15,963 nt of DNA from Candidatus Sabulitectum sp. (GCA_029940175.1 JAOZRM010000054.1:1-15963); one strand, 5' to 3'; shown: positions 1 through 7,408, counted from the first letter of the stretch. A program made the numbers and translations. Notes: generated by a model from the sequence alone, not told the origin.

Positions 1-526
1 TGATCACCGGCTGATCTACGGGAAGATTAATGAGAACATCATCATTCATCTCTGAAGAATTCCAGAGTGGTCTCTCGATATGCGACTGAGAAGGAGTGTA
101 TTGCTTTGCAAGCCGGTGCATCTGCCCCATTAAAGCTCCGTAATTTGTGAACAACTCGTCTGTCCATCCAAACACACCAGGAGGATTTCCCTTCACTTCT
201 CTAAAAGCGGTGGCAAGAAAATAACCGCCGCATCCATCATCAACTGCTTCCACAAGATTCCCTTTAGCCGAAAGTATTCCATCCGCAACAGAAACCCCGT
301 TTGAGGCAAGATATCTGATCCACTCCACCTCAGCTTTGATAAGTTTTTCACTTCGGCGAAGACTGTGTGCGATCCTCAGTATGTATCCCGCATCATTCAA
401 GCTGTACTTGAAAATGTAGCTTTCGAAACCTCCAAGTTTCTCCAGCTGATCACATTTTATCCCATATCTTGCCGATGCTTCTTTCAAAATGGCTTCATTG
501 AATCGGTCTGTAATTCGTTTTTCCAA
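1..526 (-). CDS. APH-family phosphotransferase, partial (N-terminal 175 residues)
   Basis: The 5' part of a leftward gene cut off by the window edge. The start is TTG at 524-526, preceded by a strong AGGAGG six bases upstream; an in-frame ATG at 563-565 is possible but overlaps the -10 sequence and has no ribosome site. The product shows the N-lobe of the aminoglycoside phosphotransferase/homoserine kinase fold. A FESYIFKY segment corresponds to the nucleotide-binding beta-hairpin, then comes YILRIAHS, an alpha-C-like helix (SEKLIKAEVEWIRYLASNGV), a hinge-like region near EAVDDGCGG, and GALMGQMHRLAK, which resembles the 'lg..la.lH' helix of this family. The catalytic loop (HxD) and DFG-like aspartate would lie beyond the window, so the substrate cannot be guessed; small molecules are typical. 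It is divergent from the Gate-domain gene and shares a 50-bp promoter region with it. Confidence 0.8.
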   Translation of the reverse strand, partial: MEKRITDRFNEAILKEASARYGIKCDQLEKLGGFESYIFKYSLNDAGYILRIAHSLRRSEKLIKAEVEWIRYLASNGVSVADGILSAKGNLVEAVDDGCGGYFLATAFREVKGNPPGVFGWTDELFTNYGALMGQMHRLAKQYTPSQSHIERPLWNSSEMNDDVLINLPVDQPVI

Positions 527-563
527 GAGATTCCTCCTAATTGGGTAGTGTTGGCGTGTACAC

Positions 564-571
564 ATTATAAT
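564..571. promoter_or_regulatory. Overlapping divergent -10 boxes
   Basis: ATTATAAT contains TATAAT on both strands: 566-571 on plus and 564-569 on minus. The plus box ends seven bases before the ATG of the Gate-domain gene at 579; the minus box lies upstream of the phosphotransferase TTG at 526, leaving a leader that carries its AGGAGG. No convincing -35 hexamer is seen at 16-18 bp for either direction. The two promoters would compete for polymerase. Confidence 0.5.
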
Positions 572-578
572 ACCGGCT

Positions 579-1550
579 ATGTTGAAACTAGCAATTCACT
601 GGTTCTGGGCATTGCTCAGAAAAACAGCAGGAGTCTGCCTTGATCTATTCAAGGTTATGGTGCCTGCATTGATCGCTGTAAAGATTCTTGAAGTGGCCGG
701 TATCTTCGGGCCGATTGCAGATGCGATTTCTCCAGTGATGGAACTGGCAGGGCTTCCCGGTGAAGCCGGGCTTGCATGGGTAACTGGAATGCTCTCCAAT
801 ATGTACGGAGGGCTAACGCTTACAGCAGGAATGATTCACCCTCTTCACTTGAACACTGCCCAGGTAACCACTCTGGGTTGCATGCTTCTCATTTCCCATT
901 CTCTTCCTGTAGAAATAACTGTAGCTGCCAGGGCCGGTGTAAAACCATGGTTCCTGGTTCCCTTCCGACTGATCACTGGCCTTATTTTTGGAATTATTCT
1001 CGGGCAGATCTTCAAAGCCACCGGTACCCTGCAGGGTACTCCATCAGTAATATGGAGTGCTGCAGAACAGGGCGCAGGTCTTTTTGAATGGATCCTTGGT
1101 ACCCTGCGCAGCATGGCAACGATCTTCATTGTTATCCTGGCAGTTCTTGGTTTAATGGACATTCTGGACAGACTGGGAATCATGACTCTGTTGAAAAATA
1201 TGTTCAGACCTGTGTTTACCCCTATGGGAATCGGTGATGAAGCTTCAACTATCACCGTGATCGGTCTGGTTCTGGGAATTTCCTACGGCGGAGGAATGAT
1301 CATACGGGAAGCTGGCAGAGGAATCATCCCACCCAGACAAATACTGGCTTCTGTTTCCTTCATGAGCATATGCCACGCTGTAATTGAAGATACATTTCTT
1401 GTGGGCTCTCTCGGGGTCTGGGCAGTGGCAGCATTACCTGGAAGAATACTGTACTCCTGGATAACAATGTTTCTTTTGCTGCTTGTTTCAAGGCGAATAT
1501 CTGATGAAACGATCAGGAAATTATGTAATCCACCAGAGCAGAAAACTTAA
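579..1550 (+). CDS. Nucleoside-recognition (Gate) domain membrane protein
   Basis: A 323-residue polytopic inner-membrane protein. It is built as two related halves. The first has VMVPALIAVKILEVAGIFGP and a helix-breaking NMYGGLTL segment near residues 75-80; the second has IFIVILAVLGLMDILDRLGI, a matching SYGGGMIIREAGRG segment near 235-248, and the acidic HAVIEDTFLVG. This arrangement fits the nucleoside-recognition/Gate family that includes the SpmA/SpmB spore maturation proteins and parts of nucleoside and iron transporters. Many members have no proven substrate, and the fold implies transport or gating only. ATG 579 is the first possible start after an in-frame TAG at 546-548; it has no Shine-Dalgarno site and sits just after TATAAT, so it may be leaderless. 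It converges on the CCA enzyme gene, and the two stop codons share TTAA at 1547-1550. Confidence 0.75.
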   Translation: MLKLAIHWFWALLRKTAGVCLDLFKVMVPALIAVKILEVAGIFGPIADAISPVMELAGLPGEAGLAWVTGMLSNMYGGLTLTAGMIHPLHLNTAQVTTLGCMLLISHSLPVEITVAARAGVKPWFLVPFRLITGLIFGIILGQIFKATGTLQGTPSVIWSAAEQGAGLFEWILGTLRSMATIFIVILAVLGLMDILDRLGIMTLLKNMFRPVFTPMGIGDEASTITVIGLVLGISYGGGMIIREAGRGIIPPRQILASVSFMSICHAVIEDTFLVGSLGVWAVAALPGRILYSWITMFLLLLVSRRISDETIRKLCNPPEQKT

Positions 1551-2911
1551 GGAGTCTTTCTCTCCGATTCCTTCAGCATGCTTGATTGCTTGTCCCACAA
1601 TGCTGTAAAGCACTGATCAACTGTAGGATTTTTCGGCAGGATACCATCTGCAGCCATATCCTCCAGCATTCTGAGAATTGTGCCTATCACCGGTCCTTCG
1701 AATCCCATTGCCTGAAGATTCTGCCCCATCTCCAGAGGAAGGATTCTTCCCTTGTTCTGACCGGCTGCACGCTCTCGCAGTTCCTGCAGAGATTCAAGCG
1801 ATTTGGCAACGTAATCAGGTTTGTGCGCTCTTATATCAGCTTCAGCAAGAGCAAACAAATTCTCCAACTGGTCATCCACATCCCTCATGAGCCTTCTTAC
1901 TGCACTGTTGCTCCACTCAGAATGATAAAGAACAGGGCGCATGTGGTTTCGCACAAGCACGGCAAGAGCCTTCCTGTCTGCTCTGGAAAAACGAAGTCTC
2001 TCTGCAACCGAATTTACTATTTTTTCACCAAACACCTCATGACCGTGAAAATGAGGTTCTCCCTGTTCATCAACCTCACGAACAAGCCCCTTTGCTGAAT
2101 CGTGCAACAAAGCTGCCCAGCGAAGAATGGCTACTGGAGGTACTTTGGCTATAACGTCCAGAGTGTGTTGCCATGCATCACCTGTATGGTATTTTCCCTG
2201 CTTCAATCCATCAATCACGAACAGGTGTTCAAGCTCCGGGATTACTTTCAGTAAAACCCCATCCTGTCTGGTCATGGAAAGAGCTTTCGCGGCTTTTACT
2301 CCGTCATCTACCACAAGAAGACCAGTGATCTCCCTGTACTTACGTTCCGGGGAAATGGTTGCCAGCTCCACAGAAAAATTCCTGGCCGACTGTCGAACCC
2401 GTTCTGCAATGGAAAAACCAAGCTTTGCGGCAAAACGGTAAGCTCTGAGTATTCGCAGGGGGTCATCCAGAAAAGCATCGTCCGGATTTCCAGGAGTATC
2501 TATGACTCTGTTCTTGAGGTCTTTCATTCCACCAAATGGGTCGATGAGGTCACCGCTTGCGTTAATAGCCATGGCATTTATGGTAAAGTCCCTGCGCTTG
2601 AGATCTTCCTGGATAGTTCCCCCAAACTCAACTGATGGGTACCGGGAACCTCTGCGATAAACTTCTGAACTGCGGAAAGTGGTGATCTCCGCTTTTTCGT
2701 GGGTTTCAGGATAGATAGCTGTAACTGTACCGTACCGAACGCCGGTGGGAATTACTTTTATCCCGGTCTCGGAAAGAAAATCAATAACATCTCCCGGATG
2801 AGCATCAGTTGCGTAGTCCATGTCGCCCGGGGGAATCCCCAGCATTCTGTCACGCACTGCACCGCCAACAAGGAAAAGACTGTGGCCTGCTTTTTCAAAG
2901 ATTTCGAACAT
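1547..2911 (-). CDS. CCA tRNA nucleotidyltransferase / poly(A) polymerase with HD domain
   Basis: A 454-residue class II nucleotidyltransferase. The N-terminal head has LVGGAVRDRMLG (residues 14-25) followed by GDMDYATDAHP, whose two aspartates (D30, D32) are the metal ligands, and the RRDFTINAMA motif. DPLRILRAYRFAAKLGF is the conserved neck helix. A central HD phosphohydrolase domain follows, with ALLHDSAKG and HFHGHEVFGE. The family adds or repairs the 3' CCA of tRNA, or adds poly(A) tails; the HD domain can give 2',3'-cyclic phosphodiesterase or phosphatase activity, as in E. coli Cca. Sequence alone does not separate CCA addition from poly(A) synthesis. ATG 2911 is fixed as the start by an in-frame TAG just upstream and by the GGAVRD motif just downstream. 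It has no ribosome-binding site and lies seven bases after TATATT. It follows the MFS gene by 27 bp. Confidence 0.88.
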   Translation of the reverse strand: MFEIFEKAGHSLFLVGGAVRDRMLGIPPGDMDYATDAHPGDVIDFLSETGIKVIPTGVRYGTVTAIYPETHEKAEITTFRSSEVYRRGSRYPSVEFGGTIQEDLKRRDFTINAMAINASGDLIDPFGGMKDLKNRVIDTPGNPDDAFLDDPLRILRAYRFAAKLGFSIAERVRQSARNFSVELATISPERKYREITGLLVVDDGVKAAKALSMTRQDGVLLKVIPELEHLFVIDGLKQGKYHTGDAWQHTLDVIAKVPPVAILRWAALLHDSAKGLVREVDEQGEPHFHGHEVFGEKIVNSVAERLRFSRADRKALAVLVRNHMRPVLYHSEWSNSAVRRLMRDVDDQLENLFALAEADIRAHKPDYVAKSLESLQELRERAAGQNKGRILPLEMGQNLQAMGFEGPVIGTILRMLEDMAADGILPKNPTVDQCFTALWDKQSSMLKESERKTP

Positions 2912-2917
2912 GCAGTA

Positions 2918-2923
2918 AATATA
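2918..2923 (-). promoter_or_regulatory. TATATT -10-like box abutting the CCA enzyme start
   Basis: The minus strand reads TATATT followed by six bases and then ATG at 2911. A transcript starting at the usual distance would begin at the A of the start codon, giving a leaderless mRNA. There is no AGGAGG-like sequence before the ATG. No good -35 is visible 16-18 bp upstream; the gene may also be co-transcribed with the MFS gene. Confidence 0.4.
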
Positions 2924-2938
2924 CTAACGGAGCTGGTG

Positions 2939-4156
2939 TCAGTGTATGGCTCGGAACTCTTTGTTTCTCATGGTTAGTACAAGCAGAGCAATCACTGCAC
3001 CGGAGGCTCCCAGGGTCCACAAACCGAACCGATCAACAAGAAGCCCCAGAACTGGAGCGTAAATCATGGCTGAGAGTGATTTTGCCTGGGATTCGATGGA
3101 CAGCACTGTCGCTCTCCGATTTCCCGGGGAAACGTGATCAAACCGGCTGACCTGCATGGGTCTCCATAAATTCTGTATCAGCTCCAGTAAGACAAATACA
3201 ACAATGGCTCCAATGTACCACCCTGCAATAAGCATTGGGATCAGAGCAGCATAACACATCAAATCCACCCACCAGAGAAAAGTGGCACTCCCCCTTTCTC
3301 CTCCTGAACAAGTTACAAGCCTGTGGGAGAATCGTGAGCCGAATATCCCAAGTAGTGCCAGTAGAAAGTAAACTCCTCCAGCAAGGGTGGCTGAACCCCG
3401 ATCTCCCTGAAGACCAGCCAGCAGGGGGATTGAAATTACCATGGTTTTTATCACAGGCTGTATGTAATCACCGGTGACTTTGTGAACTCCCTGAAAGCCC
3501 ATGGTCTCCACCATGAGGTTCCTCAATGGTCTGAATCTAACGGCTTCGGCCACAGCTGATTTCATGATCCCAATACTGTCCCTGAGAGATTTTCTTCCAT
3601 GATATTCCCCCTCAAGATCCTTCGGATATGTTAGCAGATTCACCAGGTTGATCAGATATGGAGGAATGCAGAAAAGAAAAACTGTGGAGAATGTCCCGGT
3701 TCTCCAGACAAGAGCAGCCGCAATAATGCTTGAAAGGGCCGTACCTGTTTTCGACCAGGATCTGGTTACTCCATAAATTCTCGTCTTTTCTCTGAGTCTG
3801 CCATTGTTCTCCAGCCATTTAAATATCATGGCCTTATGAGTGCCTGTTCTAAAAGCATCTCCCACTGCAAAAAAGAACATTGCTAAAAACAGGAGAAAGA
3901 AGGATGATGAAAAACCGAAAACAATAAAAGAAACAATGTACCCCGCCATGGAGCCTGCCATACAGAGCCGTCTTCCATGAGAATCAGCAAGAGCCCCGCT
4001 GGGTATCTCCATAAGGGTTACCGCCAGTTCACGGAAAGCTATCAGCAAACCGATCTGAAAGAAGGAAAGACCCTTTTCCAGAAAGACAAGCAGGAGAAAA
4101 GGCTCGTAGTACTTCTGATTCTTGAGAAAACCATAGAGACTGAATCTACCCAGCAT
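2939..4156 (-). CDS. Major facilitator superfamily transporter
   Basis: A 405-residue inner-membrane protein with about twelve hydrophobic segments in two bundles. The signature loop between helices 2 and 3 is GALADSHGRR (around residues 54-63), matching MFS motif A (GxLaDrxGrR). It lies after a MEIPSG segment often found in this group of putative drug or sugar efflux carriers. A long, charged central loop near 185-205 (YPKDLEGEYHGRKSL) divides the halves. No specific substrate can be assigned. The gene starts five bases after the stop of the BioD/DRTGG ATPase, with purine-rich AAGGGCTAGGG as the likely ribosome site, so the two are probably translated from one message. The CCA enzyme gene follows by 27 bp. 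Confidence 0.82.
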   Translation of the reverse strand: MLGRFSLYGFLKNQKYYEPFLLLVFLEKGLSFFQIGLLIAFRELAVTLMEIPSGALADSHGRRLCMAGSMAGYIVSFIVFGFSSSFFLLFLAMFFFAVGDAFRTGTHKAMIFKWLENNGRLREKTRIYGVTRSWSKTGTALSSIIAAALVWRTGTFSTVFLFCIPPYLINLVNLLTYPKDLEGEYHGRKSLRDSIGIMKSAVAEAVRFRPLRNLMVETMGFQGVHKVTGDYIQPVIKTMVISIPLLAGLQGDRGSATLAGGVYFLLALLGIFGSRFSHRLVTCSGGERGSATFLWWVDLMCYAALIPMLIAGWYIGAIVVFVLLELIQNLWRPMQVSRFDHVSPGNRRATVLSIESQAKSLSAMIYAPVLGLLVDRFGLWTLGASGAVIALLVLTMRNKEFRAIH

Positions 4157-4161
4157 AGACC

Positions 4162-5328
4162 CTAGCCCTTAAATATTTTACTGATAAATCTCTTGAAACG
4201 ACCAGGTTTTTTCTCCCTTGTTTTTCCAGACTGCTCACCTGCGAGATGAGAAAGGATTGAAGCAGTGTCTACATTTGCCTTGATCAGCTCAACAATTCTT
4301 TTGATCTTGTCCTGTTCATGAGGTTCTACTTTAAAAATTTTCTGAGACAATCTTCCTGCAGATTTCTCAAGTCCCTGATCAGTAGCAAAGAGTGGAATGT
4401 CAGTTGCCCTGAAAGCCTCAATTCTTCTTGAGTCCGGTTCACCACCGCACACAATAACGGCTCCTGGTCCAGTGTCTCCCGAGATGCGGGAAACCACGAG
4501 AGCATCCAGAATGTCCGGTCTGGAGTGATCAACAAGCAGTGATCTACCTGGAGTTTTCTGCACAATACGCAAAACTTCCTCAGCTGAGCCAAACGCAGAC
4601 AAGTGTCCCGACACAGGTGCTGCTCCTGCCTTCATGGTTACAATTGGTTCCGCGCCGATGGCTCTCTGAATAAGTCCAAGTGAGGGTTTTGCAATACTGT
4701 CCTCATACGGAATGTAGCCGAACACGGGAATATTTCTTTCACCGAACCATTTTCCAAGAAGAGATTTAACCGATTCCATTTTCGCTGGAATTATCCTGTT
4801 TATTACCACTCCCAGTACAGGAACATCGTAATGGTAGAACATAGACGAACAAAGACTGAATCTATCTATAGTGGAACCGATACCACCATCAAGAACCAGT
4901 ATCGCCGGAATGCCCAGGATCTTCGCAACCCTGGCATTGGACAGATCAAAAACACATCCAACTCCCGGGTGCCCGGTGCCCTCCACAACAACCATTCTAC
5001 CTTTTCGACCAAGAGTTTTGTACGCCCTGCGTATCCTGCCCGGCAGATCTGCCGGCTCTCCAAGTTTTATGTACCTCGCAGCAGCGCCCCGGGATGTGGA
5101 GAAGGGGGCAGAGTTATCAAGTGACAGTCCCATGTCCAGAGCCCTGTCAACAAACCAGGAATCCTGTCCCACCTGTTCCCCCTCAATCAGAGTAGTTTTC
5201 TGACCCAGAGGTTTTGTGAATGACACACCATCTGGAAGGGTTTTCCTGAATTCCTCAAGCAGACCCAGACACAGGGTTGTCTTTCCTGCATCCTTGCCTG
5301 CTCCGGCAATGTAAAGACCTTTGCTCAT
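4162..5328 (-). CDS. BioD-like / DRTGG-domain ATPase (phosphotransacetylase N-terminal-like)
   Basis: A 388-residue cytoplasmic protein. The first half (about 1-205) is a dethiobiotin-synthetase-like P-loop domain, with GAGKDAGKTT at residues 9-18 and VVVEGTGHPGVG at 113-124. The second half (about 215-330) resembles the DRTGG domain, with SLLVDHSRPDILDALVVS and AVIVCGG. The same pair of domains forms the regulatory N-terminus of long phosphotransacetylases, but here it stands alone with no acetyltransferase part. Such stand-alone proteins are widespread and poorly characterised; a nucleotide-sensing regulatory role is an inference. A basic C-terminal tail (KKPGRFKRFISKIFKG) could form an amphipathic helix. 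The start chosen is ATG 5326-5328, preceded by GGAG, rather than the 22-residue longer frame, because the P-loop normally begins within the first ten residues. First gene of a leftward run with the MFS and CCA genes. Confidence 0.75.
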   Translation of the reverse strand: MSKGLYIAGAGKDAGKTTLCLGLLEEFRKTLPDGVSFTKPLGQKTTLIEGEQVGQDSWFVDRALDMGLSLDNSAPFSTSRGAAARYIKLGEPADLPGRIRRAYKTLGRKGRMVVVEGTGHPGVGCVFDLSNARVAKILGIPAILVLDGGIGSTIDRFSLCSSMFYHYDVPVLGVVINRIIPAKMESVKSLLGKWFGERNIPVFGYIPYEDSIAKPSLGLIQRAIGAEPIVTMKAGAAPVSGHLSAFGSAEEVLRIVQKTPGRSLLVDHSRPDILDALVVSRISGDTGPGAVIVCGGEPDSRRIEAFRATDIPLFATDQGLEKSAGRLSQKIFKVEPHEQDKIKRIVELIKANVDTASILSHLAGEQSGKTREKKPGRFKRFISKIFKG

Positions 5329-5355
5329 TGTTCTCCATTCTTTATGTCCACTCTG

Positions 5356-5361
5356 ATTATA
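5356..5361 (-). promoter_or_regulatory. Candidate -10 box of the ATPase-MFS-CCA run
   Basis: A perfect TATAAT on the minus strand lies 27 bases before ATG 5328, leaving about 20 bases of leader that include GGAG. A TTGACC at 5386-5391 is 24 bp away, too far for a standard -35, so the upstream element is unclear. Confidence 0.45.
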
Positions 5362-5394
5362 CAGGATCATAACCTCGAATACACGGGTCAACAA

Positions 5395-5615
5395 ATCTCA
5401 GTTCGTGCTGCATACAACCAGCATTTATCCACTGGTTTCATGTTGACCTGAAGCTGTTATGGCTATTTTGCTTTTTCAGATTGATAGATCGGAGTAGTAA
5501 GAAGTGGATCGGTTTCTACTGATCGATAGAAATTTTATGAAATCCGTCTCACCGCCAGAGACTCTTCTCCCAAACAGTTATTGCCTGAGACAACTGGAAA
5601 ACACAACAGGTATGA
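5395..5615. other. Intergenic stretch with a stem-loop
   Basis: No convincing gene lies here on either strand. The only clear structure is an inverted repeat at 5487-5524: GATC(GG)AGTAG against CTACTGATC with an 18-base loop. It has no T-tract on either side, so it is a poor candidate for an intrinsic terminator. It sits between the methyltransferase stop and the ATPase promoter. Confidence 0.4.
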
Positions 5616-6445
5616 TTACACCGGTTTGACCATAAGGTAGAAGTCCTGTCTGGTATCAAGAGAACCGCATGGCTCGTGCTCGACTACAGATAATCCATTT
5701 TCCTTTGCAAGAATGTTTACTACGTATTCCCGAGGATGGTATGAGCCACAGTAATTACTACCAGAAGTTTCCGGTTCAAGCACTACCATACGATCATTGT
5801 CGAATTGTTTTCTCTGATCATGGTCTAGCTCTATCTTCCAGTTAGCACCCTTAACTGTGATAAGAAGAGATCCTCCAGGCTTGAGAATTCTTGTAAGCTC
5901 GGTGATCCAGTGTTTCTGGAGATTTTCGCTGAGATGAGTAAATACTGAAACTGCATAGATCAGATCAAACTCCTGATCTTTAAATGGAAGCGCCGACGAT
6001 AGGCTGTTTGTAAGAAATCGTCCGAATTTCAAATTGCGGTGAGCCCATTTTACAAGACTGGGATTGATATCTGTTCCGGTTAGCAATGGAGACCCTTCCA
6101 GGTCTTTCCAATGTCGGGCAATCCGTCCGCATCCGCACCCAAAGTCCAAAATACTGCCAAAGCTTTCTATGGGCCGATGATTCCTAGCCAGGATCGATCT
6201 GATGCTATCTGCGCCCTGTGCTCCGGTTCTCAGGAAATAACTAACATCATAGTTTGCGCTGACAGCGAAGCAGAGACTAGGGGGGGGAGAGTTTGATCTA
6301 CAGACATGCTCCGATGACGTCCTTTGATAAACCAGGCAAGATCCTTTAGTGACCCAACAATTTTACGTTTGCACCATCGAACAGGATTCAGCAGACCAAG
6401 TGAACGAAGACTATTTGAGACTGCTCTTCTAGTTATCATTGTCAT
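5616..6445 (-). CDS. SAM-dependent methyltransferase, frame interrupted at a G8/C8 tract
   Basis: Two leftward frames form one class I methyltransferase. The upstream frame starts at ATG 6443-6445 (AGAGGA six bases before) and runs through a basic N-terminus to SVDQTL. The downstream frame continues with PSLCFAVSANYDVSYFL, a typical lead-in of this family, then SILDFGCGCGR (motif I, SAM-binding glycines), GTDINPSLVKWA (motif II acidic residue), DLIYAVSVFTHL and LKPGGSLLITV. They meet at eight C (minus strand) at 6280-6287, where nine or six would restore one frame; nine would give about 276 residues. The homopolymer could be a sequencing or assembly error or a phase-variable switch. With eight bases the upstream frame runs on to a stop ending at 6230. 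The substrate is unknown; the motif order resembles small-molecule or lipid and sugar methyltransferases. Confidence 0.78.
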
Positions 6446-6532
6446 CTTACTTCCTCTTGATGATGGATATTATGAGGAACAATTTGAAGTGCCCCAGTGA
6501 AAAAAGAACAATTACAAAAAATGCAGTCCCTG

Positions 6533-6967
6533 TCAATTGATCAATGCAGCAGGCAACTCTCGAATAAATTCCCTGATTTCATCCCTTACTCTTCTGTAGT
6601 GTTCCAGGGCTTCTTCTTCCGTCTCTGCATCTCGGGCAAGCCGGGGCGGATCATCAAATCCTCTGTGGATGATTCCGGTTCTTGCAGGGAAGTAAGGGCA
6701 GGTCTCATGGGCATTATCGCAAACGGTGACAACATAGTCGAATCCTATTCCGTCCAGGTCGTCAACGGTTTTGCTGAAGTGACCGGATATATCAATGCCT
6801 ATTTCCAGCATGACTTTGACTGCAAATGGATTAAGACCATGTTTCACTACTCCTGCTGAATACGATTCGAAATTCTCTCCCATGAGACTTGTGCAAAGCC
6901 CTTCAGCCATCTGACTTCTGCAGGAATTGCCGGTGCAGAGAAAAAGAACCTTTGTTTTGTCTTTCAT
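6533..6967 (-). CDS. arsC: Arsenate reductase, thioredoxin-coupled type
   Basis: A 144-residue cytoplasmic enzyme of the low-molecular-weight phosphatase fold that reduces arsenate to arsenite. The P-loop CTGNSCRSQMAEG begins at Cys11, the nucleophile. The other two redox cysteines are in VTVCDNAHETCP (Cys83 and Cys90). This three-cysteine pattern identifies the thioredoxin-dependent ArsC class and separates it from plain tyrosine phosphatases such as Wzb. The length is normal for the family. The start is ATG 6965-6967; GAGG lies eight bases upstream inside the preceding small gene, whose TGA overlaps this ATG (ATGA), so translation is probably coupled. No arsenite pump or ArsR lies in the window. 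The upstream paired TGTTAA boxes suggest control by phosphate supply rather than by arsenite. Confidence 0.92.
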   Translation of the reverse strand: MKDKTKVLFLCTGNSCRSQMAEGLCTSLMGENFESYSAGVVKHGLNPFAVKVMLEIGIDISGHFSKTVDDLDGIGFDYVVTVCDNAHETCPYFPARTGIIHRGFDDPPRLARDAETEEEALEHYRRVRDEIREFIRELPAALIN

Positions 6968-7149
6968 CTTTCAGACCTCACTTCATTTTGCACATGACAG
7001 CATTCATTTCCCTGTATCCATCTCCATGTGGGGTGTGCCAGAAACATACCTGTTACCGGTGCTAGAATATACAACCACAAATACTGGATCTGCCCTGACA
7101 CAAGAGCCGGTGAAAACAAGAGCAAAGGTGCCAGTACCCTCAGCAACAC
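6964..7149 (-). CDS. Small membrane protein, possibly DUF2892-like
   Basis: A 61-residue frame starting with GTG at 7147-7149; an in-frame TGA lies shortly upstream, so it cannot be much longer. It has two hydrophobic segments (VLAPLLLFSPALVSG and YLWLYILAPVTGMFLA), then HPTWRWIQGNECCH. The layout of two helices, a V(L)TG motif, a proline-containing turn and a Gly plus Cys at the end is reminiscent of DUF2892 proteins, which often accompany rhodanese or thiol-redox genes; this resemblance is weak. The stop codon overlaps the arsC ATG, which argues that it is real and translationally coupled. No clear Shine-Dalgarno precedes the GTG. Alternatives are a remnant of a larger permease or a fortuitous frame. 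Confidence 0.5.
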   Translation of the reverse strand: MLLRVLAPLLLFSPALVSGQIQYLWLYILAPVTGMFLAHPTWRWIQGNECCHVQNEVRSER

Positions 7150-7180
7150 ATCAATTTGCTTTCAAACAGCAAGAGATGGT

Positions 7181-7197
7181 TGTTAATTTTCTGTTAA
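7181..7197 (-). promoter_or_regulatory. Candidate Pho box before the small membrane gene and arsC
   Basis: Two TGTTAA hexamers (TTAACA on the transcribed orientation) start at 7181 and 7192, exactly 11 bp apart, about 32 bp before the GTG at 7149. The sequence and period are the same as those upstream of the porin-pst unit. PhoB/PhoP-type regulators bind 11-bp direct repeats; TT(A/T/C)ACA is the Bacillus PhoP form. Binding here is inferred. Confidence 0.55.
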
Positions 7198-7223
7198 GCT
7201 AACAGACTGACCGCAGAAACCGA

Positions 7224-7257
7224 GCCGGCGCACCCTGGTAGTTTAGGGCGCGCCGGC
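7224..7257 (-). terminator. Strong GC hairpin, possible terminator of the pst-phoU transcript
   Basis: GCCGGCGC pairs with GCGCCGGC and, across one A/C mismatch, CCCT pairs with AGGG, leaving an eight-base loop. On the minus strand it lies about 175 bases after the phoU stop and is followed only by a short T-run (CGGTTTCTG), so termination efficiency is uncertain. Confidence 0.35.
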
Positions 7258-7390
7258 GAGGAGGGATGTATGACCGGAATAACCGGATGAAGCACAGGTT
7301 CTTACTTACCTGCCTCCGTATATATATACCCTGCTTGCCTGGGAAAGTTCCATAACGTGAAACCGGCGCACAGAGGGTGAATCCATGCAC

Positions 7391-7408
7391 GGGTTTATCC
7401 GTAAACCC
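7391..7408. other. Perfect hairpin just downstream of phoU
   Basis: GGGTTTA and TAAACCC form a 7-bp stem with a four-base loop (TCCG on plus, CGGA on minus). It starts 22 bases after the phoU stop and has no T-tract. It could protect the 3' end of the message or belong to a larger folded RNA. Confidence 0.4.

Noticed and set aside
845..1255. 136-codon open frame opposite the Gate-domain gene
   Set aside because: It lies wholly antisense to a well-supported membrane protein, has no family-like motifs and no ribosome site, so it is a codon-bias shadow.
1547..1550. Overlapping stop codons of convergent genes as a special signal
   Set aside because: TTAA being shared by two TAA stops is a compact arrangement seen by chance in dense genomes; no hairpin or other element accompanies it.
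5395..5615. Possible short genes in the gap before the ATPase
   Set aside because: The only ATG frames here are a dozen or so codons long, without ribosome sites, on either strand.
6533..6967. Reading the arsC product as a low-molecular-weight tyrosine phosphatase
   Set aside because: The two extra redox cysteines in CDNAHETCP are specific to thioredoxin-coupled arsenate reductases.
7318..7329. GTATATATATAC resembling the centre of a LexA operator
   Set aside because: The diagnostic CTGT and ACAG ends are replaced by CCGT and ACCC, and no SOS gene is adjacent. A simple AT palindrome explains it.
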